Positions 39,056 to 48,855 are shown, counted from the stretch's first letter. The stretch: DNA of 64,000 nt from Stenotrophomonas sp. UBA2302 (GCA_002345545.1 DDVW01000003.1:1-64000), one strand, 5' to 3'. Numbers and translations are program-made. The notes: generated from the sequence alone by a model not told the origin.

Positions 39056-40447
39056 TTACTGCGGCTCCGGCCGCAATGCCTGCGGCAACGGCACCCGCAC
39101 TGTGTCCACGCCCTTGTGCCGGGCATAGGATGGTGTTTCCAGCGCACTGCCATCGGCCGCGACGCTGATCGGGCGATGCCGGCGCAGCCCGGCGGGTAGT
39201 TCTTCCAGACGATCAGCCAGTGGCATGGCCGCATCCGCCGCCGCGTGCTGCCGCAACCACAACACCGCCTGCAACAGCCGCAGCTGCGCGGCGACATCCT
39301 GCTGCCGCTGTCCATACCGGGAATATGCCGGCCCGGAAATGCGGGTCAGGATGCAGCCGACCGCATTGGCCGCACATTCCAGCCGCCACGCCGAGGGCAC
39401 CGGCATGGCCGGCATGGGGCGGTCCTCTGCAATGACCTGCAAGGTTTCCGGCAGGCAGGCATGGCCAAGCGTCTCGGCCGAACGGGCCACGCTCTTGTCA
39501 CGGTTGTAGAAGAACTTCGCCGTAGCCGGCGTCGCCCACCAGTCCTCTCCCGCCAGATCGAGGCTGGTACGGGTCATCTCCTCGGTCAGCATGTAGCCGT
39601 CACGGATCATCGCGAACTCGCCCTGCAGGCTGGCGCAATTGCTGGCCTGCCTGGGTGACAACGGCGCCAGTGCCGTGGCACAGCTGGCCGGCAGCGGCGT
39701 ATCGACCGGCAACTCGGCCAGCACATCGGCAAACAGTTCCGCATTGGCCGCCAGCATCGCGCCGCCCACCATGCCGGTGAGCAGGTTTTCCCCGTGATCA
39801 AGCAGCATGCGCCCGATGCCGGCATCGCGGCACAGCCCCGCCAGCGCACGCGGACTGTCGCCCTGCACGTGGGCCAGCGCATGCGCGCTCAACGGCACAA
39901 ACAGCGGTTGCAGTGCCGGCACGGGAGTGGCGGCATCCATGGGCAACGGCGAAAGGTAATGGCCGTGCGCGGCCAGCTCGTCCATGCGCGCCAGCACGGT
40001 GGCCTGCGGCAACAGCGCGGCGGCCACCGCCTGCGGCTGCGCGCGTACCTGGGCGAGGCAGCCGGTTCCGTTGCGGCACAGGGTCGGATCACGCGGCAAC
40101 GCCGCTTCCGCTGCACCGGCCAACTGCGGCATGGCCTGCATGGCGTCCGCGTCCCCCTCACCCCCACTTTCGATCATGCGGGCACGGAAACCAGCATGCC
40201 ACCTGGCATAGTCGGCGACATAGGCGTCCACCCACGCCTGCCGCTGCGCTGGCGTTCCTTCCATGGCCAACGTCGCCAGGGTGGCATAGGCATTGCTGCC
40301 CGGCAGGTCGCGCGGTGCTTCCAATGCCGCCAGCGCGCGTTTCTGCGCCGCCGACAGCGGCCACAGCCGTGAGGCCAGCAGGATCATCACCGCCACCAGC
40401 ACCAAGCCGACCAGCCCACCGATCACCCGCAACAACGCCTTGCCCAT
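39056..40447 (-). CDS. Large membrane-anchored hypothetical protein
   Basis: 463 residues. One N-terminal helix (about 4-26, LLRVIGGLVGLVLVAVMILL) anchors a big periplasmic domain rich in Ala and Leu with several cysteines (DPTLCRNGTGCLAQVRA, LAGLCRDAGIG, CLPETLQV, CAANAVGCILTRIS), some of which may form disulfides. I do not recognise a family and see no catalytic motif. ATG 40447. It is divergent from the DUF502 gene. Confidence 0.75.
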   Translation of the reverse strand: MGKALLRVIGGLVGLVLVAVMILLASRLWPLSAAQKRALAALEAPRDLPGSNAYATLATLAMEGTPAQRQAWVDAYVADYARWHAGFRARMIESGGEGDADAMQAMPQLAGAAEAALPRDPTLCRNGTGCLAQVRAQPQAVAAALLPQATVLARMDELAAHGHYLSPLPMDAATPVPALQPLFVPLSAHALAHVQGDSPRALAGLCRDAGIGRMLLDHGENLLTGMVGGAMLAANAELFADVLAELPVDTPLPASCATALAPLSPRQASNCASLQGEFAMIRDGYMLTEEMTRTSLDLAGEDWWATPATAKFFYNRDKSVARSAETLGHACLPETLQVIAEDRPMPAMPVPSAWRLECAANAVGCILTRISGPAYSRYGQRQQDVAAQLRLLQAVLWLRQHAAADAAMPLADRLEELPAGLRRHRPISVAADGSALETPSYARHKGVDTVRVPLPQALRPEPQ

Positions 40448-40595
40448 CGACCCTCTCCCTGATGCTGTACGGCAACCGTGTCCCCGGCGCCGCCCCTGGA
40501 TCCCGCCGCCAGGATGAACAGCGGCCTGCCGTCGTTATATCCCACCCGCAGACGATTCCGCCTGTGCGGGACGGGCGCAACGCTACAATCGCCGC

Positions 40596-41288
40596 ATGTC
40601 GCCCGATGCCACCTCCCCCGCTCCCCGTGCCTCCCTGCAACGTCTTTTCCTGACCGGCCTGCTGACCCTGCTGCCGATCTGGCTGACCTGGGTGGTCGTC
40701 AAATTCGTCTTTGTCATGTTGTCGGGCATCAGCAGCCCGCTGGTGATCCCGTTGTCCGAACGCATCGCCGCCTCCTTCCCGGACTATCTGGGCTGGGTGA
40801 AGGCCGAGTGGGTGCAGGACACCATCGCGCTGCTGGCGACGTTGCTGGTGATCCTGCTGGTGGGCATCCTCAGCCGCCGCGTGGTCGGCCAGCAGCTGCT
40901 GCGCTGGTTCGGCGCGATCATCCAGCGCATTCCGCTGGCCAGCATCATCTACGACAGCGCCAAAAAGCTGCTCGACATCCTGCAGACCAAGCCCGGCAGC
41001 ACCCAGCGCGTGGTGCTGATCGACTTCCCACACCGCGAGATGAAGTCGGTGGGTCTGGTCACCCGCGTCATCCGCGAAACCGGCACCGGCCGCGAACTGG
41101 CGGCGGTATACGTGCCGACCACGCCCAACCCGACTTCCGGCTATCTGGAGATCGTGCCGGTGGAGCTGCTGACACCGACCGACTGGAGCGTCGACCAGGC
41201 GATGAGCTTCATCATTTCCGGCGGCGCGGTGGCACCGGAAACCATGCCGTTCACCCGCGCCGGCGAGCAGCAACCGAACCCGTCGTAA
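40596..41288 (+). CDS. DUF502 family membrane protein
   Basis: 230 residues with two transmembrane helices (LQRLFLTGLLTLLPIWLTWVVVKF and TIALLATLLVILLVGILSRRVVG) followed by the DUF502 cytoplasmic part: IPLASIIYDSAKKLLDIL, VVLIDFPHREMKSVGLVTR, YVPTTPNPTSGYLEIVP and QAMSFIISGGAVAPE. The function is unknown. ATG 40596. Confidence 0.9.
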   Translation: MSPDATSPAPRASLQRLFLTGLLTLLPIWLTWVVVKFVFVMLSGISSPLVIPLSERIAASFPDYLGWVKAEWVQDTIALLATLLVILLVGILSRRVVGQQLLRWFGAIIQRIPLASIIYDSAKKLLDILQTKPGSTQRVVLIDFPHREMKSVGLVTRVIRETGTGRELAAVYVPTTPNPTSGYLEIVPVELLTPTDWSVDQAMSFIISGGAVAPETMPFTRAGEQQPNPS

Positions 41289-41426
41289 CCGGCCAGGCGG
41301 CAGAAAAACGTATCCGTGGGCAACGCAACAGTTACCTGTACCGTTGCCATTGCCGGCACGCACGCGGCTTCACTCATACCCGCTTCTCAGGCAAGCTCCC
41401 CCGCCTGTGTGCTTCCGGAACTGTCG

Positions 41427-43322
41427 ATGCCCCCCCGTCTGCCACGTGCGCTCGCCCTTGCCATCGCCGCCCTGCTGATACTGCCTGCCCCCGCCCCGGC
41501 CGACGCCGCGCCAAAGAAGGCGCAGCGCACCACCGCCACGCAGAGCCGGGGCAAACCCCGGGCAAGGCCACCCAGCGCACCGCCGCGCCGCGCCGCACCC
41601 GGTGCGCCGGCGGTCAAGCAGGACAAGGCCGCGCAGCTGAACCGCATCTACGATGAATACTGGGACGCGGCGATGCGGCTGAATCCGCTGCAGGCCACCT
41701 TCCAGGGCGACCCGCGTTTCAACGACCAGTTGCCCAACTTCCTGTCGGCGGCCTCGCGCCAGCAGGCGCACGACTTCATGCTCCAGTGGCGCGACAAGGT
41801 CGAAGCAGTCGGCAAGGACGAGCTGCAGGGCCAGGACCTGCTCAGCTACGAGATCTTCATACGCGACGCGCAGCTCTCGCTGGCAGCCGAGCGGTATCCG
41901 GCCTGGATGCTGCCGATCAACCCCTACAACAACCTCAGCAGCCTCATCGCGGTGCTGGGCTCCGGTGCCGGCGCGCAGCCGTTCCGCACGGTGAAGGACT
42001 ACGAGAACTGGTCAAAGCGTTCGCTGGGCGTGCCGGCGCTGTTCGACCAGGCCATCGCCAACATGCGCGAAGGCATGCAGGCCGGCGTGGTGCAGCCGCG
42101 CGCGTTGATGGAAAAAGTGCTGCCGCAACTGGATGCGGTGATCAAGCCGACCGCCGAGGAAAGCATTTTCTGGGCCCCGGTGCGCAACATGCCCGAGGAC
42201 TTTTCCGCCGAAGACCGCGCGCGCCTCAGCGCCGAATACAAGCGCATGATCGAGTACCGGCTGATGCCGGCCTATCGGGCCCTGCGCGGCTTCATCGCCA
42301 CCGAATACCTGCCCGCCACCCGCACCACCGATGGCCTGGGCACACTGCCCGGCGGCCAGGACTGGTATGCGCACAACATCGCCAGCAGCACCTCGCTGGA
42401 AGGCTCCCCGGCCGCTATCCACGCGCAGGGTGAACAGGAAGTGGCCGACCTGAAGCAGCGCATCGCCACGTTGAAAAAGACCGCGAAAATCCGCGGCTCG
42501 ATGCAGAAGACCTTCAACACGATGCGTACCGATCGCCAGTTCGTGTTCAAGGATGCCGATGCGCTGCTGGCCCACTATGCCGATGTCGGCCGGCGCGTCG
42601 ACGCCGCGTTGCCGGCACTGTTCACTACCCGCCCGAAGGCCGCACTGGAGATCCGGCCGGTCGAGCCGGAACGCGTGCTCACCGCCAGTTCCTCCAGCTA
42701 TCAGCCCGGCAGTGCCGATGGCCAGCAGCCGGGCGTCCTGTATGTCAACACCGGCGACCTGCCCTCGCGCAAACGCTGGGGCGTGGCCGTGCAGTATCTG
42801 CACGAAGGCATGCCGGGGCATCACTTCCAGCTTGGCGCGCAGCAGGAACTGGCCGCACTGCCGCGTTTCCGCCGTCTCGGCGGCGATGTCGCCTTCGTCG
42901 AGGGCTGGGGCCTGTATGCCGAGTCGCTGGGCGAAGAACTGGGTCTGTACAGCGATCCATACGACCACCTGGGCTACCTGCAGATCAGCTTGCTGCGCAC
43001 GGTGCGGCTGGTCGCCGATACCGGCCTGCATGCGGCCGGCTGGAGCCGTGAGCAGGCGATCGACTACATGGTGAAGAACGCCGACCTCAGCGCCACCGAT
43101 GCCGCCGCCGAGGTGGAGCGCTTCATGGCGTTGCCGGGGCAGACGCTGGCCCCTCGCATCGGCGAGGCCCGCATCCGCCAGTTGCGCGAGAAGGCGCAGG
43201 CCGAACTCGGTGAGCGCTTCGACCCGCGCCAGTTCCACCATGAGATTCTCAAGGACGGCTCGATGCCGTTGGATATCCTGCAGGCCAAGATCGAGCGCTG
43301 GATCGCCAGCCAGAAGACCTGA
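41427..43322 (+). CDS. DUF885 family secreted peptidase-like protein
   Basis: 631 residues. A signal peptide (about 1-26) is followed by a Pro/Arg/Ala-rich disordered stretch (about 27-70) and a DUF885 domain. It contains the zinc-type motif YLHEGMPGHHFQL (HExxxGHH) with a downstream glutamate in VEGWGLYAESLG, fitting an M32/M3-like metallopeptidase fold. The substrate is unknown. ATG 41427 is preferred over an upstream ATG at 41316 because it gives the signal peptide. It lies 18 bp upstream of the serine hydrolase gene. Confidence 0.88.
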   Translation: MPPRLPRALALAIAALLILPAPAPADAAPKKAQRTTATQSRGKPRARPPSAPPRRAAPGAPAVKQDKAAQLNRIYDEYWDAAMRLNPLQATFQGDPRFNDQLPNFLSAASRQQAHDFMLQWRDKVEAVGKDELQGQDLLSYEIFIRDAQLSLAAERYPAWMLPINPYNNLSSLIAVLGSGAGAQPFRTVKDYENWSKRSLGVPALFDQAIANMREGMQAGVVQPRALMEKVLPQLDAVIKPTAEESIFWAPVRNMPEDFSAEDRARLSAEYKRMIEYRLMPAYRALRGFIATEYLPATRTTDGLGTLPGGQDWYAHNIASSTSLEGSPAAIHAQGEQEVADLKQRIATLKKTAKIRGSMQKTFNTMRTDRQFVFKDADALLAHYADVGRRVDAALPALFTTRPKAALEIRPVEPERVLTASSSSYQPGSADGQQPGVLYVNTGDLPSRKRWGVAVQYLHEGMPGHHFQLGAQQELAALPRFRRLGGDVAFVEGWGLYAESLGEELGLYSDPYDHLGYLQISLLRTVRLVADTGLHAAGWSREQAIDYMVKNADLSATDAAAEVERFMALPGQTLAPRIGEARIRQLREKAQAELGERFDPRQFHHEILKDGSMPLDILQAKIERWIASQKT

Positions 43323-43340
43323 TTCCCCCAAGGAGCCGCC

Positions 43341-44411
43341 ATGCGCCGCTGGATGAACCGACTCGCCCCGCTGTGCCTGCTGGCATTCTCCACCGTGGCC
43401 ATGGCCGGCACCGGCACCCCGGCGGATGCGGGCATTGACGGCCTGATGCAGCGTTACGACGGCCGCTTCCCCGGTGCCGCGGTGCTGGTACTGAAGGACG
43501 GGCACCCCGTGTTCCGGCGCGGCTACGGGCTGGCGGTGGTGGAGGACGGCACGCCGGTTTCACCGCAGACCAACTTCCGCCTGGCCTCGGTGAGCAAGCA
43601 GTTCACCGCCGCGGCGATCCTGCTGCTGGCCGAGGACGGCAAGCTGTCCATCGACGATCCGGTTAAACAGTGGCTGCCCAGCCTGCCGGCGGTCGCCGAC
43701 ACGGTCACGCTGCGGCAGCTGCTCAGCCACACCAGCGGCCTGCTCGACTACGAAGACCTCATGGATCCGGCCGACACGCGCCAGATCCACGACAGCGACG
43801 TGCTGCAGCTGCTGGAAAAAGAGAACCGCAGCTACTTCACCCCGGGCAGCGACTACCGCTACAGCAACAGCGGCTATGCGCTGCTGGCACTGGTGGTGGG
43901 CAAGGCCTCGGGCAGCGATTTCGCCAGTCTCCTGCGCCAGCGCATCTTCCTGCCGCTGGGCATGAATAGCACCTACGCCCATCAGGACGGCGTGGACGAT
44001 GTTCCCAACCGGGCCTACGGCTACAGCCGGATCGACGGCCGCTGGCAGCGCACCGACCAGAGCACCACCAGCGCGGTGCTCGGCGATGGCGGCATCTATT
44101 CCTCCATCGACGATCTGGTCAAGTGGGACGCGGCGCTGTATGACCAGCGCCTGCTGCGCCGCAGCTCGCTGCAACTGGCCTTCAGCCCGGCCACGAAGAC
44201 CGATGAGCCGGACGTGCCGCATTACGGTTTCGGCTGGCGCATCAACGGCGATGCGCTGTGGCACAGCGGCGAGAGCATCGGCTTCCGCAATGTGATCGTG
44301 CGTTACCCCAGGCAGAAATTGACTGTGATCGTGCTGAGCAACCGCAACGATCCGGAGCCGTATCCGCTGGCCCTGGCCATCGCCGGCCGCTGGCTGGATA
44401 CGCCGCGGTGA
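43341..44411 (+). CDS. Serine hydrolase of the beta-lactamase/PBP class C fold
   Basis: 356 residues. Signal peptide 1-22 (ending AMAG). Catalytic motifs: SxxK as Ser83-Val-Ser-Lys86 (LASVSKQFTAA), YxN as YRYSNSGYALLA, and HxG as LWHSGESIGFRN. These define the AmpC/penicillin-binding-like group; the sequence is closer to esterases and D-peptidases than to true AmpC. It overlaps the next gene by the bases GTGA. Confidence 0.9.
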   Translation: MRRWMNRLAPLCLLAFSTVAMAGTGTPADAGIDGLMQRYDGRFPGAAVLVLKDGHPVFRRGYGLAVVEDGTPVSPQTNFRLASVSKQFTAAAILLLAEDGKLSIDDPVKQWLPSLPAVADTVTLRQLLSHTSGLLDYEDLMDPADTRQIHDSDVLQLLEKENRSYFTPGSDYRYSNSGYALLALVVGKASGSDFASLLRQRIFLPLGMNSTYAHQDGVDDVPNRAYGYSRIDGRWQRTDQSTTSAVLGDGGIYSSIDDLVKWDAALYDQRLLRRSSLQLAFSPATKTDEPDVPHYGFGWRINGDALWHSGESIGFRNVIVRYPRQKLTVIVLSNRNDPEPYPLALAIAGRWLDTPR

Positions 44412-44815
44412 GCCTGCTCGCGGGCATCCACCACGTCGCGGTGATCGCATCTGACTTTGCACGGTCGCGAGACTTTTACGTGCGCATCCTCGGCCTGCGC
44501 GTCATTGCCGAGAACTACCGCGGCGGGCGCGACTCCTGGAAGCTGGACCTTGGCCTGCCCGATGGCGGCCAGCTGGAGCTGTTTTCCTTCCCGGCGCCAC
44601 CGCCACGCCCGAGCCGGCCTGAGGCCTGCGGGCTGCGCCACCTGGCCTTCCGTGTAGAGGCGCTGGAGGCGGTGATCGCCCACCTGCAACGGGAAGGCAT
44701 CGCCTGCGAACCGGTCCGCGTGGATGAATACACCGGCCGCCGCTTCACCTTCTTCGCCGACCCGGACGGATTGCCGCTGGAACTGTATGAAGTCCCGCGA
44801 CAGGTCGAACCCTGA
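44408..44815 (+). CDS. VOC (glyoxalase-fold) protein, YaeR-like
   Basis: 135 residues from a GTG at 44408. Metal ligands are placed as in the VOC family: HHVAVIASDFARSRDFY, LDLGLPDGGQLELFSF, GLRHLAFRV and GLPLELYEV. It resembles YaeR/SMU.508-type proteins of unknown substrate. The 4-bp GTGA overlap implies co-translation with the serine hydrolase. Confidence 0.88.
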   Translation: MSLLAGIHHVAVIASDFARSRDFYVRILGLRVIAENYRGGRDSWKLDLGLPDGGQLELFSFPAPPPRPSRPEACGLRHLAFRVEALEAVIAHLQREGIACEPVRVDEYTGRRFTFFADPDGLPLELYEVPRQVEP

Positions 44816-44934
44816 AGCCCGCACAACCATGGCGCCGGGCGACCGTCGCGCACTTCCGTACCGCAGCGAATGTCGATACATTCGGTGCCATACCGGCATC
44901 GCCGGCTGTTGAAACAGACCCTGGGAGGGGACGC

Positions 44935-45381
44935 ATGCACAAGACCTTCAAGACCCTGTTGTTGGCCCTGCCGCTGGCCATTGCCGGCATCACCGCCGCA
45001 CAGGCCGACAACGCCAGCGCCGAAGGCCGCTGGCGCCAGATCGACCCGGATACCCACCGCGCCAAGTCCATTGTCGAGATCAATCGCACCGGCAATGGCG
45101 CGCTGCACGGTCGCATCATCGAACTGCTCAACCCCAGCCGCCCCAACCCGACCTGCGACAAGTGCAGCGACGACCGCAAGGGCAAGCCGATCACCGGCAT
45201 GGAGATCATCCGCGGCATGCGCACCGATGGTGCCAACAAGTGGAGCGGCGGCACCATCCTCAAGCCCGACGAAGGCAAGGTGTACAAATCGAAGATGGAA
45301 CTGATCGAAGGTGGCGCCAAGCTGCAGGTTTCCGGCTGCATCGCCTTCATCTGCAAGTCGCAGGTGTGGGAACGCATCTGA
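44935..45381 (+). CDS. DUF2147 family periplasmic protein
   Basis: 148 residues with a signal peptide (1-24, ending AAQA) and a DUF2147 domain (EGRWRQIDPDTHRAKSIVEINR, GTILKPDEGKVYKSKMEL, LQVSGCIAFICKSQVWERI). The domain is a lipocalin-like barrel of unknown function. Four cysteines are present. GGGAGGGGA precedes the ATG. It is followed by a strong hairpin. Confidence 0.9.
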   Translation: MHKTFKTLLLALPLAIAGITAAQADNASAEGRWRQIDPDTHRAKSIVEINRTGNGALHGRIIELLNPSRPNPTCDKCSDDRKGKPITGMEIIRGMRTDGANKWSGGTILKPDEGKVYKSKMELIEGGAKLQVSGCIAFICKSQVWERI

Positions 45382-45401
45382 TCCCGGCCGCAATCTGAAT
45401 A

Positions 45402-45434
45402 GCGCAGAAACCCGGCTCCGGCCGGGTTTCTGCG
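45402..45434 (+). terminator. Hairpin terminator after the DUF2147 gene
   Basis: The stem GCAGAAACCCGGC / GCCGGGTTTCTGC with a TCCG loop starts 21 bp past the stop codon. Only a short pyrimidine tract (TTCTCC) follows. Confidence 0.75.
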
Positions 45435-45510
45435 TTCTCCGGCCGGGGTTTTCCGGCCTGTACAGCGCGACATGCGATAATCGGCGGTCCCCTGTACTCC
45501 CCCAACGGCC

Positions 45511-47589
45511 ATGACCCGTACCGCGCTTGTCACCAATGCCCTGCCCTATGCCAACGGCCCGCTCCACCTCGGCCACCTGGTCGGTTACATCCAGGCCGAC
45601 ATCTGGGTGCGTGCACGGCGGCTGATGGGCGACAAGGTCTGGTATGTCTGCGCCGATGACACCCACGGCACACCGATCATGCTGGCCGCCGAGAAGGCCG
45701 GAGTGACCCCGGAAGCCTTCATCGCCAACATCCAGGCCAGCCATGAGCGCGATTTCGCCGCCTTCGGCGTGGACTTCGACCATTACGACTCGACCAACTC
45801 GGCCGCCAACCGCGAGCTGACCGAGGCGCTGTACAACAAGCTCGATGCCGCCGGCCATATCAGCCGCCGCTCGATCGCCCAGTTCTACGATCCGGCCAAG
45901 GGCATGTTCCTGCCGGACCGCTACATCAAGGGCACCTGTCCCAAGTGCAAGTCGCCGGACCAGTACGGCGACAACTGCGAGGTCTGTGGCGCCACCTACG
46001 GCCCGACCGACCTGATCGAACCGAAGTCGGTGGTCTCCGGCGCCACCCCGGAAATGCGCGATTCGGAGCACTATTTCTTCGAAGTGGGCCGCTTCCAGGA
46101 ATTCCTGCGCGGCTGGCTGGCCGGCGATGTGGCCGTGCCGGGCGTGAAGGCCAAGCTGGCCGAGTGGCTGGATGCCGAAGGCGGTCTGCGCGCGTGGGAC
46201 ATCTCGCGTGACGCGCCCTATTTCGGCTTCGAGATCCCCGGCGCCCCGGGCAAGTATTTCTACGTGTGGCTGGACGCGCCGATCGGCTACCTGTCCAGCT
46301 TCAAGAACCTGTGCGCGAAAACCGGCGACGACTTCGACGCGGTGCTGGCGCAGGGCAGCAACACCGAGCTGCACCACTTCATCGGCAAGGACATCGTCAA
46401 CTTCCACGGCCTGTTCTGGCCGTCGGTACTGCACGGCAGCGGCCTGCGCGCGCCGACCAGGCTGCACGTCAACGGCTACCTGACCGTGGATGGCGCCAAG
46501 ATGAGCAAGTCGCGCGGCACCTTCGTGATGGCCCGCACCTATCTGGACGTGGGCCTGGCGCCGGAAGCGCTGCGCTACTACTTCGCCGCCAAGTCCTCCG
46601 GCGGTGTGGACGATCTGGACCTGAACCTGGCCGACTTCAGCGCCCGCGTGAATGCCGATCTGGTCGGCAAGTTCGTCAACCTGGCCAGCCGCTGCGCCGG
46701 CTTCATCTCCAAGCGCTTCGACGGCCAGCTGGCCGCCGAGCTGCCGGACCCGGCCCAGTACGACCGCTTCGTCGCCGCGCTGGCGCCAGTGCGCGAGGCC
46801 TACGAGCGCAATGATCCGGCCGCCGCCATCCGCCTGACCATGGCGCTGGCCGACGAGGCCAACAAGTACATCGACGACCACAAGCCGTGGGTGATCGCCA
46901 AGCAGGAGGGTGCCGACGCGCAGCTGCAGGCAGTCTGCACGCAGGGCCTGAACCTGTTCCGCGTGCTGGTGGCCGCGCTCAAGCCGGTGCTGCCGGCCAC
47001 CGCATTGCAGGCCGAGGGCTTCCTCAACGCACCGATGCACGGCTGGAGTGATATCGCCCAGCCGCTCACCGCCCACACCATCGCGCCGTACGTGGCGCTG
47101 TTCACCCGTATCGACCCGAAGATGATCGACGCGATGACCGACGCCTCCAGGGACACCCTCACCGCCCAGCCCGCCACCGATGCCAAGCCGACCAAGGCTG
47201 AAAAGCCCGCCAAGGTTGAAGTGAAGGCCGAAGCCAAGGCCGAGGGTGAGGCTGCCGCGTACATCGGCATTGACGATTTCGCCAAGCTCGACCTGCGCAT
47301 CGGCAAGGTGCTCGAATGCGGGTTCGTCGAGGGCTCGGACAAGCTGCTGCGCTTCCTGCTGGACGCCGGCGAGCTGGGTCAGCGCCAGATCTTCTCCGGC
47401 ATCCGCGGCAGCTACGGCGAGCCGGAAGCGCTGGTCGGCCGCAACGTGGTGTTCATCGCCAACCTGGCCCCGCGCAAGATGCGCTTTGGCCTGAGCGAAG
47501 GCATGATCCTGTCGGCCGGCTTCGACGGCGGCGCGCTCGCCCTGCTGGATACCGACGCCGGCGCCCTGCCGGGTATGCCGGTGCGTTGA
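45511..47589 (+). CDS. metG: Methionyl-tRNA synthetase
   Basis: 692 residues. HIGH-type motif LPYANGPLHLGHLVGYIQAD, a zinc knuckle with paired cysteines (CPKCKSPDQYGDNCEVCG), the catalytic loop GAKMSKSRGTFV and a C-terminal tRNA-binding/dimerisation domain (FAKLDLRIGKVLECGFVEGS). A lysine/alanine/glutamate-rich linker (about residues 553-580) joins the two parts. It charges elongator and initiator tRNA-Met. ATG 45511. Confidence 0.97.
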   Translation: MTRTALVTNALPYANGPLHLGHLVGYIQADIWVRARRLMGDKVWYVCADDTHGTPIMLAAEKAGVTPEAFIANIQASHERDFAAFGVDFDHYDSTNSAANRELTEALYNKLDAAGHISRRSIAQFYDPAKGMFLPDRYIKGTCPKCKSPDQYGDNCEVCGATYGPTDLIEPKSVVSGATPEMRDSEHYFFEVGRFQEFLRGWLAGDVAVPGVKAKLAEWLDAEGGLRAWDISRDAPYFGFEIPGAPGKYFYVWLDAPIGYLSSFKNLCAKTGDDFDAVLAQGSNTELHHFIGKDIVNFHGLFWPSVLHGSGLRAPTRLHVNGYLTVDGAKMSKSRGTFVMARTYLDVGLAPEALRYYFAAKSSGGVDDLDLNLADFSARVNADLVGKFVNLASRCAGFISKRFDGQLAAELPDPAQYDRFVAALAPVREAYERNDPAAAIRLTMALADEANKYIDDHKPWVIAKQEGADAQLQAVCTQGLNLFRVLVAALKPVLPATALQAEGFLNAPMHGWSDIAQPLTAHTIAPYVALFTRIDPKMIDAMTDASRDTLTAQPATDAKPTKAEKPAKVEVKAEAKAEGEAAAYIGIDDFAKLDLRIGKVLECGFVEGSDKLLRFLLDAGELGQRQIFSGIRGSYGEPEALVGRNVVFIANLAPRKMRFGLSEGMILSAGFDGGALALLDTDAGALPGMPVR

Positions 47590-47638
47590 TGGACCAGGGC
47601 GTGTCATCGCGGCGCGCCCTTCCCGACCGGAGCCGACC

Positions 47639-48229
47639 ATGCAGCTGGCGCTGTTCGATTTCGACCACACCATCACCACCTGCGACACCTACAGCCGCTT
47701 CCTGCGCCGTGTGGCCACACCCGAGCAGCGCGCGCAGGCATGGTGGCGGGTCGGGCCGTGGCTGCTGGCCTATCGGCTGAAGCTGATCTCGGCCGCGCGC
47801 ATCCGCCGCCGCGTCACCGCGCAGGTGTTCAGCGGCCGCCACGCCGGCGAGATCGGCCAGCTGGCACGCGACTACGCCCGCGAACACCTGCCCGGCATGG
47901 TGCGCCCGCAGATGCTGGAGCAGATCCGTTGGCACAAGGCGCAGGGGCATACGGTGGCCGTGGTCTCGGCTTCGATCGATCTGTATCTGCAGCACTGGTG
48001 TGAACAGCTGGATGTGCAGATGATCTGCAACCGGCTGGAAGTGCGCGACAACCGCCTCACCGGCCGCTATGCGGACAGCGATTGCGGTCCGCGCAAGGTG
48101 GAGCTGATCCGCCAGCTGTTCGATCTGGACAGGTACCAGCGCATCCATGCCTATGGCGACAGCCGCGAGGACAAGCCGATGCTGGCACTGGCACACGAGC
48201 GCTGGTACCGCGGCAAATGCTTGACCTGA
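47639..48229 (+). CDS. HAD-IB family phosphatase (SerB-like)
   Basis: 196 residues with HAD motif [20 protein letters not shown] (Asp7, Asp9), motif [15 protein letters not shown], and motifs [20 protein letters not shown]. This HAD-IB subgroup includes phosphoserine and phosphatidylglycerophosphate phosphatases; the substrate is undetermined. It lies 49 bp after metG and 52 bp before the RnfB-like gene. Confidence 0.88.
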   Translation: MQLALFDFDHTITTCDTYSRFLRRVATPEQRAQAWWRVGPWLLAYRLKLISAARIRRRVTAQVFSGRHAGEIGQLARDYAREHLPGMVRPQMLEQIRWHKAQGHTVAVVSASIDLYLQHWCEQLDVQMICNRLEVRDNRLTGRYADSDCGPRKVELIRQLFDLDRYQRIHAYGDSREDKPMLALAHERWYRGKCLT

Positions 48230-48281
48230 GCTCCCCTCCCGTAGACGAGGCTGGAGTACGGGCACAGAGCAGGACAAACGA

Positions 48282-48755
48282 ATGATTACCCAACCCTCAT
48301 CCGACGCTGCGCGCCACCTTCTCCCCGAGGGAGAAGGAAGGGTTGCGCTGGTCGAACGCCTCGACCGCCTGCTGCCGCAGACCCAGTGCGGCCAGTGCGG
48401 CTTTGACGGCTGCCGCCCCTATGCCGAGGCGATGGCGCGTGGCGAGGCCGGCGTGGACCATTGCCCGCCCGGCGGTGATGCCGGTGCGCGCGCGTTGGCG
48501 CATGTGCTGGGCGTGGCCGCTTTTCCGTTCGACCGCAGCCGTGGCGAGCACAAGCCGCCGCAGGTGGTGATCATTGTCGAAGCCGACTGCATCGGCTGCA
48601 CCAAATGCATCCAGGCCTGTCCGGTGGACGCGATCGTCGGCGGCGCCAAGTACATGCACACGGTACTGGCCGATCTGTGCACCGGCTGCGAGCTGTGCAT
48701 TCCGCCGTGCCCGGTGGACTGCATCGAGCTGCGGGGAGTGAGCGGAGAGGAGTAA
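48282..48755 (+). CDS. rnfB: RnfB-like iron-sulfur protein
   Basis: 157 residues. The core has the RnfB four-cysteine site ([20 protein letters not shown], then DHCPPGG) and two 4Fe-4S ferredoxin motifs ([19 protein letters not shown] and [20 protein letters not shown]). No N-terminal membrane helix is present, and no other rnf gene is nearby, so it is probably a soluble electron carrier. The first ~25 codons are encoded by an intergenic repeat and the last few by another, so the original protein likely began near [12 protein letters not shown]. The start is therefore uncertain. Confidence 0.85.
   Translation: MITQPSSDAARHLLPEGEGRVALVERLDRLLPQTQCGQCGFDGCRPYAEAMARGEAGVDHCPPGGDAGARALAHVLGVAAFPFDRSRGEHKPPQVVIIVEADCIGCTKCIQACPVDAIVGGAKYMHTVLADLCTGCELCIPPCPVDCIELRGVSGEE
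48291..48345. repeat. Palindromic intergenic-type repeat inside the rnfB start
   Basis: CAACCCT at one end is matched by AGGGTTG at the other, with CTTCTCCC-CGAG-GGAGAAG inside. The composition matches a repeat class that I know from many xanthomonads and pseudomonads outside genes. Here it lies in frame within the 5' end of the RnfB-like gene. Confidence 0.6.
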
Positions 48756-48850
48756 GGAGTGAGAGAAAACAGGAGCAGTTTTCACCTGTGCGGTGATGCG
48801 GGCCTCTGCCTTCGCCTGTTCTCACTCCTCACTTCCCGCTTTTCACTCCT
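48735..48850. repeat. GGAGTGAG repeats at the rnfB/ridA junction
   Basis: Copies of GGAGTGAG at 48735 and 48756 face inverted copies (CTCACTCC at 48821, CACTCC at 48844). GAGTGAGAGAAAACAGG can pair with CCTGTTCTCACTC, allowing a stem-loop between the convergent genes. The first copy encodes the last residues of RnfB. Confidence 0.5.
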
Positions 48851-48855
48851 GCTGC

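Noticed and set aside
44515..47688. Long minus-strand open frame (about 1057 codons) across metG
   Set aside because: Antisense shadow of metG and neighbours; no start context, domains or plausible composition.
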